DNA of 6,392 nucleotides from an uncultured Flavobacteriales bacterium (GTDB lineage: Bacteria > Bacteroidota > Bacteroidia > Flavobacteriales_D > Crocinitomicaceae). How positions within the stretch are numbered: the stretch's first letter is position 1; each line of letters starts with the position of its first letter. Shown in pieces: positions 1 to 5,472 of this stretch. The notes under the pieces are model-generated. The model had not been told where the DNA came from and searched no databases. It worked only from the letters and a program-made list of their open reading frames with translations. The translations under genes and the position numbers were made by a program. The stretch is from NCBI GenBank assembly GCA_903879765.1, contig CAIRMS010000394.1:1-6392 (forward strand), written 5' to 3'.

Positions 1-130
1 CCAAAGGTTATGTTAAAATAACATGTAAATAATACAGAAATGGAGCATCTCACAGGGGACACGCAAACCGCTAGTTTTCAATACGAGAGAAAAATACAGA
101 GAAGAAAAATAAAATAGTGTCATAGAAAGC
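1..130. other. Upstream region of first gene, with a short perfect inverted repeat
   Basis: A-rich leader before the gene at 131. Positions 10-24 form a perfect inverted repeat (ATGTTA, AAA, TAACAT). No T-tract follows, so it is not a typical intrinsic terminator; it could be a weak operator, a chance AT palindrome, or the end of a structure belonging to the gene to the left. TAGTTTTC at 72-79 matches seven of eight positions of the Bacteroidota -7 motif TAnnTTTG, but I see no TTG at -33. The 50 bases before the start are almost all A and G and contain no strong Shine-Dalgarno sequence, as expected in this phylum. Confidence 0.4.
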
Positions 131-703
131 ATGAAAATAACAGAAGGGAACATAGATTCCATTGTTGATTTTGATTATCAAGATTACTTACGTTGGTTGG
201 ATCCAGATGTAAAAAGTCAGTCAATATGGTATGGGACTTGTCTGCAGTTTTCCGGTGAAGAGGGGAAGACCTTCGCTTTAATTTCCCTAATCACTTGTTT
301 TCAGGACCTAATATCGTTTTTAAAGATAGATTGTTGGGTCATGAAACATGAAGACAAGGATTTTCCCTGGATTCCCGAGGAAGACCTGGAAAATGAATTT
401 TTAGGTATTTTTAAAACGCTTTTGTCAGACAATCACATTTCGAGCCAGCATTCAGGCGCATTGATGCTAAATGAATCGGAACTAAAATCCATAGTGGATG
501 AAATGCTGTATTATCCAATAAATTTGAGTTACAAGAACATTGATTTCATTCCACTTGGTCGTAACGTCCTGATCAAAGTTACGCATCACCTGGACCTTTG
601 CATCATCAGTACAAGTGAATATACAATGAATGAACTCGCCCAACGAGCAGGTGAGCATTTTACGCAAATTCGCATGAAAGAAGAATGTGAGGAACCGTCT
701 TGA
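131..703 (+). CDS. Hypothetical acidic cytoplasmic protein, 190 aa
   Basis: I do not recognise this protein. It has no signal peptide or membrane segment, so it is probably cytoplasmic. It is acidic and rich in aromatic residues, with a tryptophan/aspartate-rich N-terminal third (RWLDPD near 21-26, W33, W69, W80) and an acidic stretch around 73-89. The C-terminal part alternates a likely beta segment (NVLIKVTH, 145-152; DLCIIS, 155-160) with a helix (MNELAQRAGEHF, 166-177). The general look, a small acidic single-domain protein in a Bacteroidota accessory region, is shared with many immunity-type proteins, but no motif supports that and no toxin gene is visible nearby. The start at 131 is the first ATG in the frame and follows an A-rich leader. 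The next gene begins 49 bp downstream with no terminator between, so the two may share a transcript. Confidence 0.8.
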   Translation: MKITEGNIDSIVDFDYQDYLRWLDPDVKSQSIWYGTCLQFSGEEGKTFALISLITCFQDLISFLKIDCWVMKHEDKDFPWIPEEDLENEFLGIFKTLLSDNHISSQHSGALMLNESELKSIVDEMLYYPINLSYKNIDFIPLGRNVLIKVTHHLDLCIISTSEYTMNELAQRAGEHFTQIRMKEECEEPS

Positions 704-752
704 TGAAGTGTTATCAAGCGGGAAATTTAAAATAAAATAAAAAAATAGAACA

Positions 753-1241
753 ATGATGAAATACATGCTTTTGAGGACTATCAATCTGGGTTTCATGATG
801 GCTTTTATCCTTTCTTGTTTTGGCTGTCATTCGGGAAAAGCAATAACCATGGTTGAATTTGAAGAACCGGTAATCAATGATTCAGAGATGGGTTATCATA
901 ATCGCGGAATGTTCTTTCCTGTATTTTTAGATAGCTTGAAGGGTGAATTAAAAAAAGGGAAATTGCCTAGTTTTCTATTGGATGAATGCTTGGATATGCA
1001 CTATTCATATGACTTGACGTCGCACACGTTTATTTCAACCCGCTACATGCTTTTTGAACAATTAACTGCTCGGGAACTTAAGGAATTATGGAAACTATCA
1101 AAAAAGTATGACCTGTCTCAAACCTGTGAAAGAAATGCATCCTTTGTACTGATGACAGGATGTAAAACAACCGATCAAATTGAACTTTCCCAAAAAAGCA
1201 CCTTGCAACTTTTGGAAGAACGCATGGAAAGATTGAATTGA
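753..1241 (+). CDS. Small lipoprotein of unknown function, 162 aa
   Basis: The N-terminus is a lipoprotein signal: a short start with K3 and R8, a hydrophobic stretch over residues 10-20, and a lipobox ILSC with Cys22 as the probable lipidated residue. A second cysteine at 25 gives a less likely site. The mature part is mostly helical in appearance, with a basic/leucine-rich run (LDSLKGELKKGKL, about 60-72) and a C-terminal helix rich in E, L and K (QLTARELKELWKLSKKYDL, about 103-121). Cysteines at about 79, 124 and 136 could form disulfides if the protein faces the periplasm. I do not recognise a family. The start codon is doubled (ATGATG), so initiation at 756 is equally possible. The leader is nearly pure A/T, with no SD sequence. 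The stop codon lies inside a perfect palindrome (1232-1247). Confidence 0.82.
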   Translation: MMKYMLLRTINLGFMMAFILSCFGCHSGKAITMVEFEEPVINDSEMGYHNRGMFFPVFLDSLKGELKKGKLPSFLLDECLDMHYSYDLTSHTFISTRYMLFEQLTARELKELWKLSKKYDLSQTCERNASFVLMTGCKTTDQIELSQKSTLQLLEERMERLN

Positions 1242-1247
1242 TTCAAT
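1232..1247. repeat. 16-bp near-perfect palindrome across the stop codon, with a third half-site nearby
   Basis: ATTGAAT, TG, ATTCAAT: seven-base arms around a two-base centre, overlapping the TGA stop (1239-1241) of the lipoprotein gene. The half-site ATTGAAT occurs again at 1276-1282, so ATTCAAT (1241-1247) can pair with either copy. With an AT-only stem, a tiny loop and no T-tract, this is a poor intrinsic terminator. It could be a weak mRNA 3' structure or chance in AT-rich DNA. Confidence 0.3.
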
Positions 1248-1501
1248 GTATGTTTAGATGGATTTAAACGCTTTAATTGAATAAGACTGATGAAAACTGC
1301 ACATCGCGACAGCATCTTCAACGCCATAAATTATATACAACGGGGGTGCTAACGGATGGTCAAAAAAGGTATCTAACAAAACAAATACTTCATGGAAGAA
1401 CGAATTTAATGTATGTCTGTGCGAGTTTATTGGTCATTCTACTAATAAAATTAAACATCAAATCCTGGTGGAAATACCTGAATATTTGTGTTTTTACAGC
1501 C

Positions 1502-1534
1502 AAGCCCCGCTGGATTTGCAATCCTGCGGAAATT
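1502..1534 (+). repeat. REP-like hairpin repeat, copy A
   Basis: Positions 1507-1529 fold into a compact hairpin: CCGC (1507-1510) pairs with GCGG (1526-1529), GGATT (1512-1516) pairs with AATCC (1520-1524), with one T/T mismatch between the two helices and a TGC loop. It is markedly more G+C-rich than its surroundings. A direct copy at 2202-2234 is identical at 27 of 33 positions, without gaps. A central palindrome of the GGATT-n-AATCC type resembles the interspersed intergenic repeats of many Bacteroidota genomes; that link is from memory. It lies between genes and is not followed by a T-tract, so a transcript-end or DNA-structure role is likelier than intrinsic termination. Confidence 0.55.
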
Positions 1535-1614
1535 CCAACGAAAAACAAAAGCTTCTCAACTTCCGAACTTCATCTAAAAAATCCAATAGTTTTTCTAACT
1601 TTATAACACGAATC

Positions 1615-1655
1615 GAATTTTGGAGGGAAGGTCCGCTCATCTACAAATTTTTGTA
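1615..1655 (+). promoter_or_regulatory. Weak candidate promoter and palindrome before the second lipoprotein gene
   Basis: TTTTG at 1618-1622 could serve as a -33 element and AATTTTTG at 1646-1653 as a -7 element (seven of eight to TAnnTTTG), with a spacing of 23, at the long end of what this phylum uses. The -7 candidate lies inside a perfect palindrome at 1642-1655 (TACAAA, TT, TTTGTA), which could be an operator. The transcript would start near 1660, giving a 5' leader of about 45 bases. The evidence is motif matching only. Confidence 0.22.
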
Positions 1656-1704
1656 TTAAAAAAGATTTCTTACGTTAAAAGTTGACTAAAAAAGCCGAAA
1701 AACT

Positions 1705-2196
1705 ATGCGTGAAGTATCCATTAAATTCACCATTCTTTTAACGTTCATTTTCGTTTGTGCACTGTTTTCATGTGAACGCAGATCGCTTGGATCGGAACAT
1801 ACAGTCAAACAGACAAAGGCTTTAAAACACGAAGTTTCAATATTGTCAGATAGCGTCATGATGAAGCTGGAAAGGTTTAAAGATTTAACGAGTTTACGGG
1901 TGAGAATAGAATGGGATCCAAATTACGAGATGACAACGATACAAATACTCACAAAGGAAAATGTGCAGTTGTTTTCCTATCATGTGTTTAATACAAATAG
2001 CTCAACAAAGAAGAAAGAACGTTTCTTTTCCCATGCAAAGAGTTTCTCTTGCACAATTAATGGCAAAGCAGATAAGGTATTTATTTATGATGGATTTGAA
2101 TTTTATCCCGGATGTGGTATCATTGGTCAAATCATGAATGATCCGATTATGGATGAAAATATTCATTTGTTTTACCGTTTGTTTCATGTAAGTTAG
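1705..2196 (+). CDS. Small lipoprotein of unknown function, 163 aa
   Basis: A second lipoprotein-type gene. Residues 1-7 carry R2 and K7, residues 8-21 are hydrophobic, and the lipobox LFSC puts the lipidated cysteine at 23. The mature part begins with a charged linker (about 24-45) and then looks like a small alpha/beta domain: a helix (ILSDSVMMKLERFKDL, 46-61), beta strands (LRVRIEWD, about 64-71; MTTIQIL, about 76-82; VQLFSYHVF, about 87-95) and a cysteine pair at about 115 and 136. I do not recognise a family, and it does not obviously resemble the lipoprotein at 753-1241 beyond the signal. It stands alone: 463 bp of non-coding DNA precede it and 147 bp follow, with related hairpin-type repeats on both sides. 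Confidence 0.83.
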   Translation: MREVSIKFTILLTFIFVCALFSCERRSLGSEHTVKQTKALKHEVSILSDSVMMKLERFKDLTSLRVRIEWDPNYEMTTIQILTKENVQLFSYHVFNTNSSTKKKERFFSHAKSFSCTINGKADKVFIYDGFEFYPGCGIIGQIMNDPIMDENIHLFYRLFHVS

Positions 2197-2201
2197 TCGC
2201 A

Positions 2202-2234
2202 AAGTCCCGTTTTATCTGCAATCCTGCGAAAATT
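2202..2234 (+). repeat. REP-like repeat, copy B (degenerate)
   Basis: Direct copy of the repeat at 1502-1534, exactly 700 bp further on, with six mismatches in 33 ungapped positions. The right half (TGCAATCCTGCG, 2217-2228) is identical to copy A, while the left arm has changed from GGATT to TTATC, so the main stem can no longer form. It begins 5 bp after the lipoprotein stop codon, where it would lie at the 3' end of that mRNA. The decay of one arm only suggests an old copy that has lost its structure, or a site read as sequence, not as a hairpin. Confidence 0.5.
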
Positions 2235-2316
2235 TCATCTCTTAAACAATACATCCATTGTGTTCAACAAACTATCTCATTGAATTGCCTAAAATAGTTA
2301 GCAGTAAAACCTTAGA

Positions 2317-2324
2317 TATTTTTG
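2317..2324 (+). promoter_or_regulatory. Bacteroidota -7 promoter element for the membrane operon
   Basis: TATTTTTG matches the -7 consensus TAnnTTTG at all fixed positions. It sits 19 bp before the ATG at 2344, so transcription would start around 2331-2333 with a very short leader. No TTG lies at the usual spacing upstream; the nearest, at 2285-2287, is 29 bp away, which is too far. The placement just ahead of a three-gene operon supports it, while the missing -33 element lowers confidence. Confidence 0.45.
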
Positions 2325-2343
2325 AAATCCTTAATTTAGAACC

Positions 2344-3015
2344 ATGAAAAAATTACTTTTAAGCTCTGGAATTGTCTTTTTGACCTCGATTGTTTTTCGC
2401 ATCTTTCATTTGCCTTTTAGCTCCTTACTAGCTCTGTTGGCGATCGTACTTGTTTTCATTTTTGCAGTTATTCACAGTTTTAATAAGGAAAAAGTGTGGG
2501 GAATCAACCTTTTCGCAACGTGGCTTATTTTCTTGTGGTCTTATTATTTGTTTACCAGGTACCTTTTCTGGAGTACAGGTCCAGGTATTTTAGGCTTAAA
2601 TGCTTTGTTTTTACTTTCCTTCATCGGAACCATCATTTATATGGCACAGTCCTATGCGAAAAAGGAACTTTCCAAAATCGTTGTCGGACTGAGTATCCTT
2701 GGACTCAGCATCAGTTTTGTTCCGGCACATGTCATTTCGTACTTTTTCAATCTGAATGAATGGGTGAACAAAGAAAACAACAAGATAAATTTTAAATCCT
2801 GGGACGAATACAGTTGGTTTTTATACATTCACGGGGAAAAAGAACGCGCATTGGATGCGAATCACAAAGCCATGGAAGCCTGGAACTATCGAAACAAAGT
2901 AAATCCTTCTTCGTCATCTTATTTTCAGAAGATGCCAGCGATCATTATGGAACACGAAAATAGAATCATGAACGGTACATGGACTGATTCTTATCTAATC
3001 TACGATGAATTATAA
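2344..3015 (+). CDS. Five-helix inner-membrane protein with a C-terminal TPR-like segment, 223 aa
   Basis: Five predicted membrane helices fill the N-terminal 136 residues (about 5-23, 26-45, 53-71, 81-101, 112-135). The first pair carries IVFRIFHLPFSS (16-27), a divergent form of the FKIxHWPGA-type hairpin seen in many Bacteroidota membrane proteins, including the gliding component GldL; this is a motif likeness, not a family assignment. The remaining soluble part (about 137-223) contains one helix-turn-helix with TPR-like spacing (WDEYSWFLYIHGEKERALDA, 153-172, then W180), which may bind a partner. It is the first gene of an operon: its TAA stop shares an A with the next ATG, so translation is coupled. 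Function unknown; a membrane scaffold or sensor is possible. Confidence 0.85.
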   Translation: MKKLLLSSGIVFLTSIVFRIFHLPFSSLLALLAIVLVFIFAVIHSFNKEKVWGINLFATWLIFLWSYYLFTRYLFWSTGPGILGLNALFLLSFIGTIIYMAQSYAKKELSKIVVGLSILGLSISFVPAHVISYFFNLNEWVNKENNKINFKSWDEYSWFLYIHGEKERALDANHKAMEAWNYRNKVNPSSSSYFQKMPAIIMEHENRIMNGTWTDSYLIYDEL

Positions 3016-3287
3016 TGAATAAACTTGCCGAGCTTTACTATTGGTTACGGATCTTCTTATCTCCATTCATTTTATTGAATGCCCTAGGAATTTACATCTA
3101 CTGGTCCAATGAGAAACTTTGGTGGCTGTCCATTTTGATAGGTCTTCTTGGATGTGTACTCGGTCTCTATTTTGCGGAAAGAATCAGGAAACGCTTAGGA
3201 ACTTCACAGTTTATGTCGGAAATTCACCATACGGATGATGTGAAGACGTATGAAGAGATTGTACAAAGCGATCGTACTAACAACTAA
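3015..3287 (+). CDS. Small two-helix membrane protein, 90 aa
   Basis: Two membrane helices (about 11-29 and 36-54) joined by a short turn (SNEKLW, 31-36) form a hairpin, followed by a charged tail (about 55-90) starting FAERIRKRLGTSQFMSEIHHT. The positive patch ERIRKR just after helix 2 places the tail in the cytoplasm by the positive-inside rule, and then also the N-terminus. The pattern of two helices followed by AE+IR++xGT resembles small hypothetical proteins I have seen in other Bacteroidota, but I know no function. The start codon overlaps the previous stop (TAATG), a strong sign of translational coupling and possibly of a fixed ratio with the five-helix protein. The next gene starts 14 bp after the stop. 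Confidence 0.85.
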   Translation: MNKLAELYYWLRIFLSPFILLNALGIYIYWSNEKLWWLSILIGLLGCVLGLYFAERIRKRLGTSQFMSEIHHTDDVKTYEEIVQSDRTNN

Positions 3288-3301
3288 TTAAAACCATCAC
3301 A

Positions 3302-4369
3302 ATGACCTACATTTTATTAGGTGGATTTATATTTTTGTTCATTCTTTTTGCCTTTATTCATTTGGCAAAGGATTCCATGCATTGGGTCATAAAAATCTTG
3401 TGGACCTTGTTTTTTGCGGCATATACCTTGTTTTGGGCCTTGTTTCTCCTTGAATATTCGGAGGCGCATGAATATTGGCGAAAAATCGATACCTCATCTT
3501 TTTATTCACCTTTATCTTCTCGAAATTCCTTAACCTTTTGGGTATATCAAGTACTGAGCATCATTGGTGTGATCAAACTTTGGAGTAGGGGAAGACAACA
3601 AGCTCCTTTATTGGTTGTGATCTTTGCGATTTTTGTCCTGAGTGGACTTTTCTTCAATGTGGCATTAATCGTCCAGTTAAGTACATGTTGGGACGGTATT
3701 TCTGGCTCACATCAAACGGGTTTACTACTTGGACCCATTAGCCATGTCCTGATTTCCATGTTGGTTCTTTTGAATCTCATCAAACGTGAAGTGGAGCTAG
3801 CGAATACGCGTTCTTTTCAGCATACAACTCTTCAAATGCTCAATGAGAAAATCAAGGCTTCGCAGCATTTAGGACTATGGATTGTGATACTTTTTCTGCC
3901 GTTTTTCATCCTCACAACGCTTGTACTCATCTTATTTGGACAAGAATTTGATTCCTTTGCAAAAGTATTTACGGAAACAACAACTTGGCATTTTTCACAG
4001 AAAACCCATCCGCCGTATTTAGATCACCAAGGACATTATTTGTGTACCGTGGCTGCTTGTGGTTCACCGAAAATTGTCAAACCACTGAGACTCGGACGCC
4101 GACATGGAAATGAAATCATTGTCAACCGGCAGCTCATGGTTGCGAATGCGTTCGAAGCGTTGATCCAAGAGAAATTTCCGAAGGTACATCAGGTCATTCG
4201 CAAAAACTACGACCGTCATGGTTATCCACTTTCCAAGGACATCAATACGCCGTTCAAGTCCAATGTCACGTATGTACTCATGAAGCCATTGGAATGGTGT
4301 TTTTTGATTTTCATCTATTTGACGAGTGAGAAACCCGAGCAGTTGATTCATGCGCAGTACAAATGTTAG
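3302..4369 (+). CDS. Six-helix membrane protein with conserved C-terminal domain (DUF6688-like), 355 aa
   Basis: The N-terminal 213 residues hold six likely membrane helices (about 2-21, 27-50, 78-94, 101-124, 139-160, 188-213), with a charged loop at 161-187. The C-terminal part is the conserved-looking half: GHYLCTVAACG (244-254), KPLRLGRRHG (260-269), IVNRQLMVANAFEALI (273-288), YDRHGYPLSK (303-312) and a final hydrophobic helix beginning MKPLEW (327-340). From memory this block resembles the DUF6688 family of uncharacterised Bacteroidota and Firmicutes proteins; I could not run a search. Cysteines at 248 and 253 might pair. No catalytic motif is evident. It is the last gene of the operon, 14 bp behind the 90-aa protein. 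The reading frame continues after the stop as an open, protein-like stretch (4376-4483). Confidence 0.87.
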   Translation: MTYILLGGFIFLFILFAFIHLAKDSMHWVIKILWTLFFAAYTLFWALFLLEYSEAHEYWRKIDTSSFYSPLSSRNSLTFWVYQVLSIIGVIKLWSRGRQQAPLLVVIFAIFVLSGLFFNVALIVQLSTCWDGISGSHQTGLLLGPISHVLISMLVLLNLIKREVELANTRSFQHTTLQMLNEKIKASQHLGLWIVILFLPFFILTTLVLILFGQEFDSFAKVFTETTTWHFSQKTHPPYLDHQGHYLCTVAACGSPKIVKPLRLGRRHGNEIIVNRQLMVANAFEALIQEKFPKVHQVIRKNYDRHGYPLSKDINTPFKSNVTYVLMKPLEWCFLIFIYLTSEKPEQLIHAQYKC

Positions 4370-4375
4370 ATGTAA

Positions 4376-4483
4376 CCAAAAGATGAAATTAAAACACTAA
4401 ACATTCAGTTTGTCGAGCCTCGTTCGGGATATAAAGAGCATCTAGAAAACATGCAAGTGTATGGAATCGCGGTTTCAGTTTAG
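4376..4483 (+). pseudogene. Possible 3' remnant of a lost gene (about 35 codons)
   Basis: After the stop at 4367-4369 and a second in-frame stop at 4373-4375, the same frame stays open for 35 codons to the TAG at 4481-4483. The encoded string (for example NIQFVEPRSGYKEHL, then MQVYGIAVSV at the end) has the composition of a real protein, unlike the lysine/asparagine/isoleucine-rich noise of the other gaps. It has no usable start: the only ATG in frame (4451) gives 10 residues. It may be the C-terminal end of a gene removed by deletion, or of a decayed extension of the membrane protein before it. I do not recognise the family, and chance openness over 105 bp is possible. Confidence 0.3.
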
Positions 4484-4589
4484 GAGTCTATTCCTAGGAC
4501 TGCAACATCGCTGTTATTCGCAACATTTGTATTGGTTTAAAACTATTTTAAGTATCCTATTTATTTGCTTAATTTTATTAAAAAAAATC
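4484..4589. other. Non-coding leader before the small secreted-protein gene
   Basis: This segment becomes very A/T-rich toward its 3' end. TTTATTTG at 4560-4567 matches seven of eight positions of the -7 motif, and a TTG at 4532-4534 lies 25 bp upstream, slightly too far for a good -33 element. A start near 4574 would leave a leader of about 15 bases. The frame of the downstream gene is open back to an ATG at 4461, but the 43 extra residues have two hydrophobic stretches before the clear signal peptide, so I reject that extension. Confidence 0.3.
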
Positions 4590-4973
4590 ATGAAAAATCT
4601 ATTTAAACTTTTAGTAATGGTACTCTTGTGTCAAGTATCATTCGCACAAACAACCGTTAATGCAAAATTCATCATTGTGGAAACTACCGATGAAGAGGAA
4701 AATCCCATTTCTGAAATTTTTGTTCAATTAAATGATAAAAGAATTAAAATTGAGTCTTTACATGGTAACGCTATGATTGCTGAGAAAGGTGACTTTTATG
4801 AAGGTGTTCCTTCTACTGCCATATCTGCTTGTGGCGCTTGGTGGGCCGGTGCGGGAGATTATTTTTATATGGTTCCATTCGCAAATGGCGTAAAACTTTT
4901 CAAGGGTTGGCAAGAAGAAGGTCAAGAGGATACTGGTTATCATTGGAAATTTCTTCAAGAAATCAAGCCCTAA
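4590..4973 (+). CDS. Small secreted protein with a WWAGAGDYFY motif, 127 aa
   Basis: Starting at 4590, the protein opens with a textbook signal peptide: K2 and K6, hydrophobic 7-18, and cleavage after SFA (19) leaving Gln20 at the mature N-terminus. This is why I choose this start over the upstream ATG at 4461. The mature domain of about 108 residues looks mostly beta (AKFIIVET, 25-32; EIFVQLN, 42-48; KRIKIES, 50-56). It ends in two striking aromatic/glycine blocks: ACGAWWAGAGDYFY (80-93) and GWQEEGQEDTGYHW (106-119), which look like a conserved ligand or protein-contact surface. Cys81 is the only mature cysteine. I have the impression of similar small exported proteins in other Bacteroidota but know no function. 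Probably periplasmic or secreted. Confidence 0.83.
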   Translation: MKNLFKLLVMVLLCQVSFAQTTVNAKFIIVETTDEEENPISEIFVQLNDKRIKIESLHGNAMIAEKGDFYEGVPSTAISACGAWWAGAGDYFYMVPFANGVKLFKGWQEEGQEDTGYHWKFLQEIKP

Positions 4974-5081
4974 CATATTGGTTAAATTCGCTAGGAAAGA
5001 ATTTTCAATACCTGAATAAAAGAATACTTGAGCAGGTAATAAGTTTTAGGAAAAAGACTCTACTACCAAAACGAAGTAAAG

Positions 5082-5405
5082 ATGAAAAAACAAATAATTG
5101 GTTTTATTTTTGGAATTAGCATCACAATGCTTTTTGCTTTCAATAAATCAGCCTTTACTCCAATGCCTTCAACCGCCGATGTAAACCAAATTGAAGGCTT
5201 ATATATTTTTACAGATAGTAAACCTGTTAATCCATATGACAGTTTAGGAACAGTTGAAATTGGCTTTGTTAAGGATACTCAATATGAGTCAATCCGCGGT
5301 TGCTTGATTAAAAAAGCCAAAAATAAATACCCATATGCAGATGGTTTAATTCTGAAGCTAGATAAAAAAGGAGTGGATCATTGCGTGGTGATAGATTTGA
5401 AATAA
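5082..5405 (+). CDS. Small exported protein of unknown function, 107 aa
   Basis: Residues 1-20 form a hydrophobic export signal or membrane anchor after K2 and K3; no lipobox is present, and the cleavage site is unclear (possibly between about 24 and 30). The mature part reads as a compact beta-alpha-beta domain: strand GLYIFTDSKPV (39-49), strand SLGTVEIGF (54-62), a helix IRGCLIKKAKNKYP (71-84), ADGLIL (86-91), and a final strand HCVVIDLK (100-107). The 'LG.V ... AK..YP.ADG.I' order recalls small periplasmic folds of the RcsF/YbjQ type, but the likeness is loose and unproven. Cys74 and Cys101 could form a disulfide. The start follows an A-rich leader (ACGAAGTAAAG) 108 bp after the previous gene, so it may have its own promoter; TAAGTTTT at 5040-5047 is a weak -7 candidate. 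Confidence 0.8.
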   Translation: MKKQIIGFIFGISITMLFAFNKSAFTPMPSTADVNQIEGLYIFTDSKPVNPYDSLGTVEIGFVKDTQYESIRGCLIKKAKNKYPYADGLILKLDKKGVDHCVVIDLK

Positions 5406-5451
5406 TTTACAAAAATTGCGCCTGCTAGTTAGGTGTTCCGATATAAATAAA

Positions 5452-5472
5452 ATGAAAAAGATAACATAGCTA
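5452..5472 (+). other. Original signal-peptide start of the barrel gene, cut by an in-frame TAG
   Basis: ATG at 5452 opens the same frame as the barrel gene and encodes MKKIT, then TAG (5467-5469), then CTA and the ATG at 5473. If the TAG were a sense codon, the protein would begin with a classic charged n-region (K2, K3) running straight into the hydrophobic core that the downstream frame still encodes. A single base change (for example from TTG, TGG, AAG or CAG) would produce the stop. As it stands, the first five codons plus stop make a mini-ORF ending 3 bp before the next ATG. Confidence 0.65.

Larger units (their letters stand above)
1248..1704. other. Long gap without a convincing gene; carries an intergenic repeat
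   Basis: Two overlapping open frames cross this stretch: 1277-1606 with a TTG start, and 1468-1659 with an ATG start. Neither looks like a protein: the composition is biased to K, N, S, T and R, there is no export signal or domain, and both frames run through the hairpin repeat at 1502-1534, which explains part of their openness. I treat both as spurious, though a decayed gene cannot be excluded. The segment also holds a palindrome at 1642-1655 and a possible promoter ahead of the next gene. There is no RNA gene or transposase that I can see. Confidence 0.5.

Noticed and set aside
711..733. GCGGGAAATTT resembles the right edge (GCGGAAATT) of the intergenic repeat.
   Set aside because: The match is only about ten bases, with an extra base and no hairpin arm; too short to call a third copy.
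482..796. Minus-strand open frame of 104 codons; similar ones at 2002-2202, 4064-4351, 4758-4976 and 5358-5552.
   Set aside because: All lie opposite well-supported + strand genes, and their translations show no domain or sensible start context.
1277..1606. 109-codon open frame with a TTG start in the gap.
   Set aside because: It runs through the hairpin repeat, has noise-like composition and no recognisable domain. A second overlapping frame (1468-1659) is equally open.
4412..4437. GTTCGGGATATAAA resembles GTTCCGATATAAA at 5435-5447.
   Set aside because: Only about 13 bases are shared, with a gap, and the second is half A/T; likely chance. The first lies in the protein-like remnant.
4479..4510. 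Nested short inverted repeats around CCTAGG (AGTC/GACT, AGGA/TCCT).
   Set aside because: The arms are four bases and mutually exclusive, and no T-tract follows; not distinguishable from chance.
4461..4589. Upstream extension of the secreted-protein frame to an ATG at 4461.
   Set aside because: It would bury a clear signal peptide at residue 44 behind extra hydrophobic sequence, and it overlaps the remnant frame and the A/T-rich leader.
5418..5435. GTTAGGT (5428-5434) fits the attC core GTTRRRY, and GCGCCT/AGGTGT could form a six-pair RNA stem with two wobble pairs.
   Set aside because: There is no matching inverse core (RYYYAAC) upstream and no other attC-like site or integrase, so an integron cassette is not supported. 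No T-tract follows, so it is not an intrinsic terminator.
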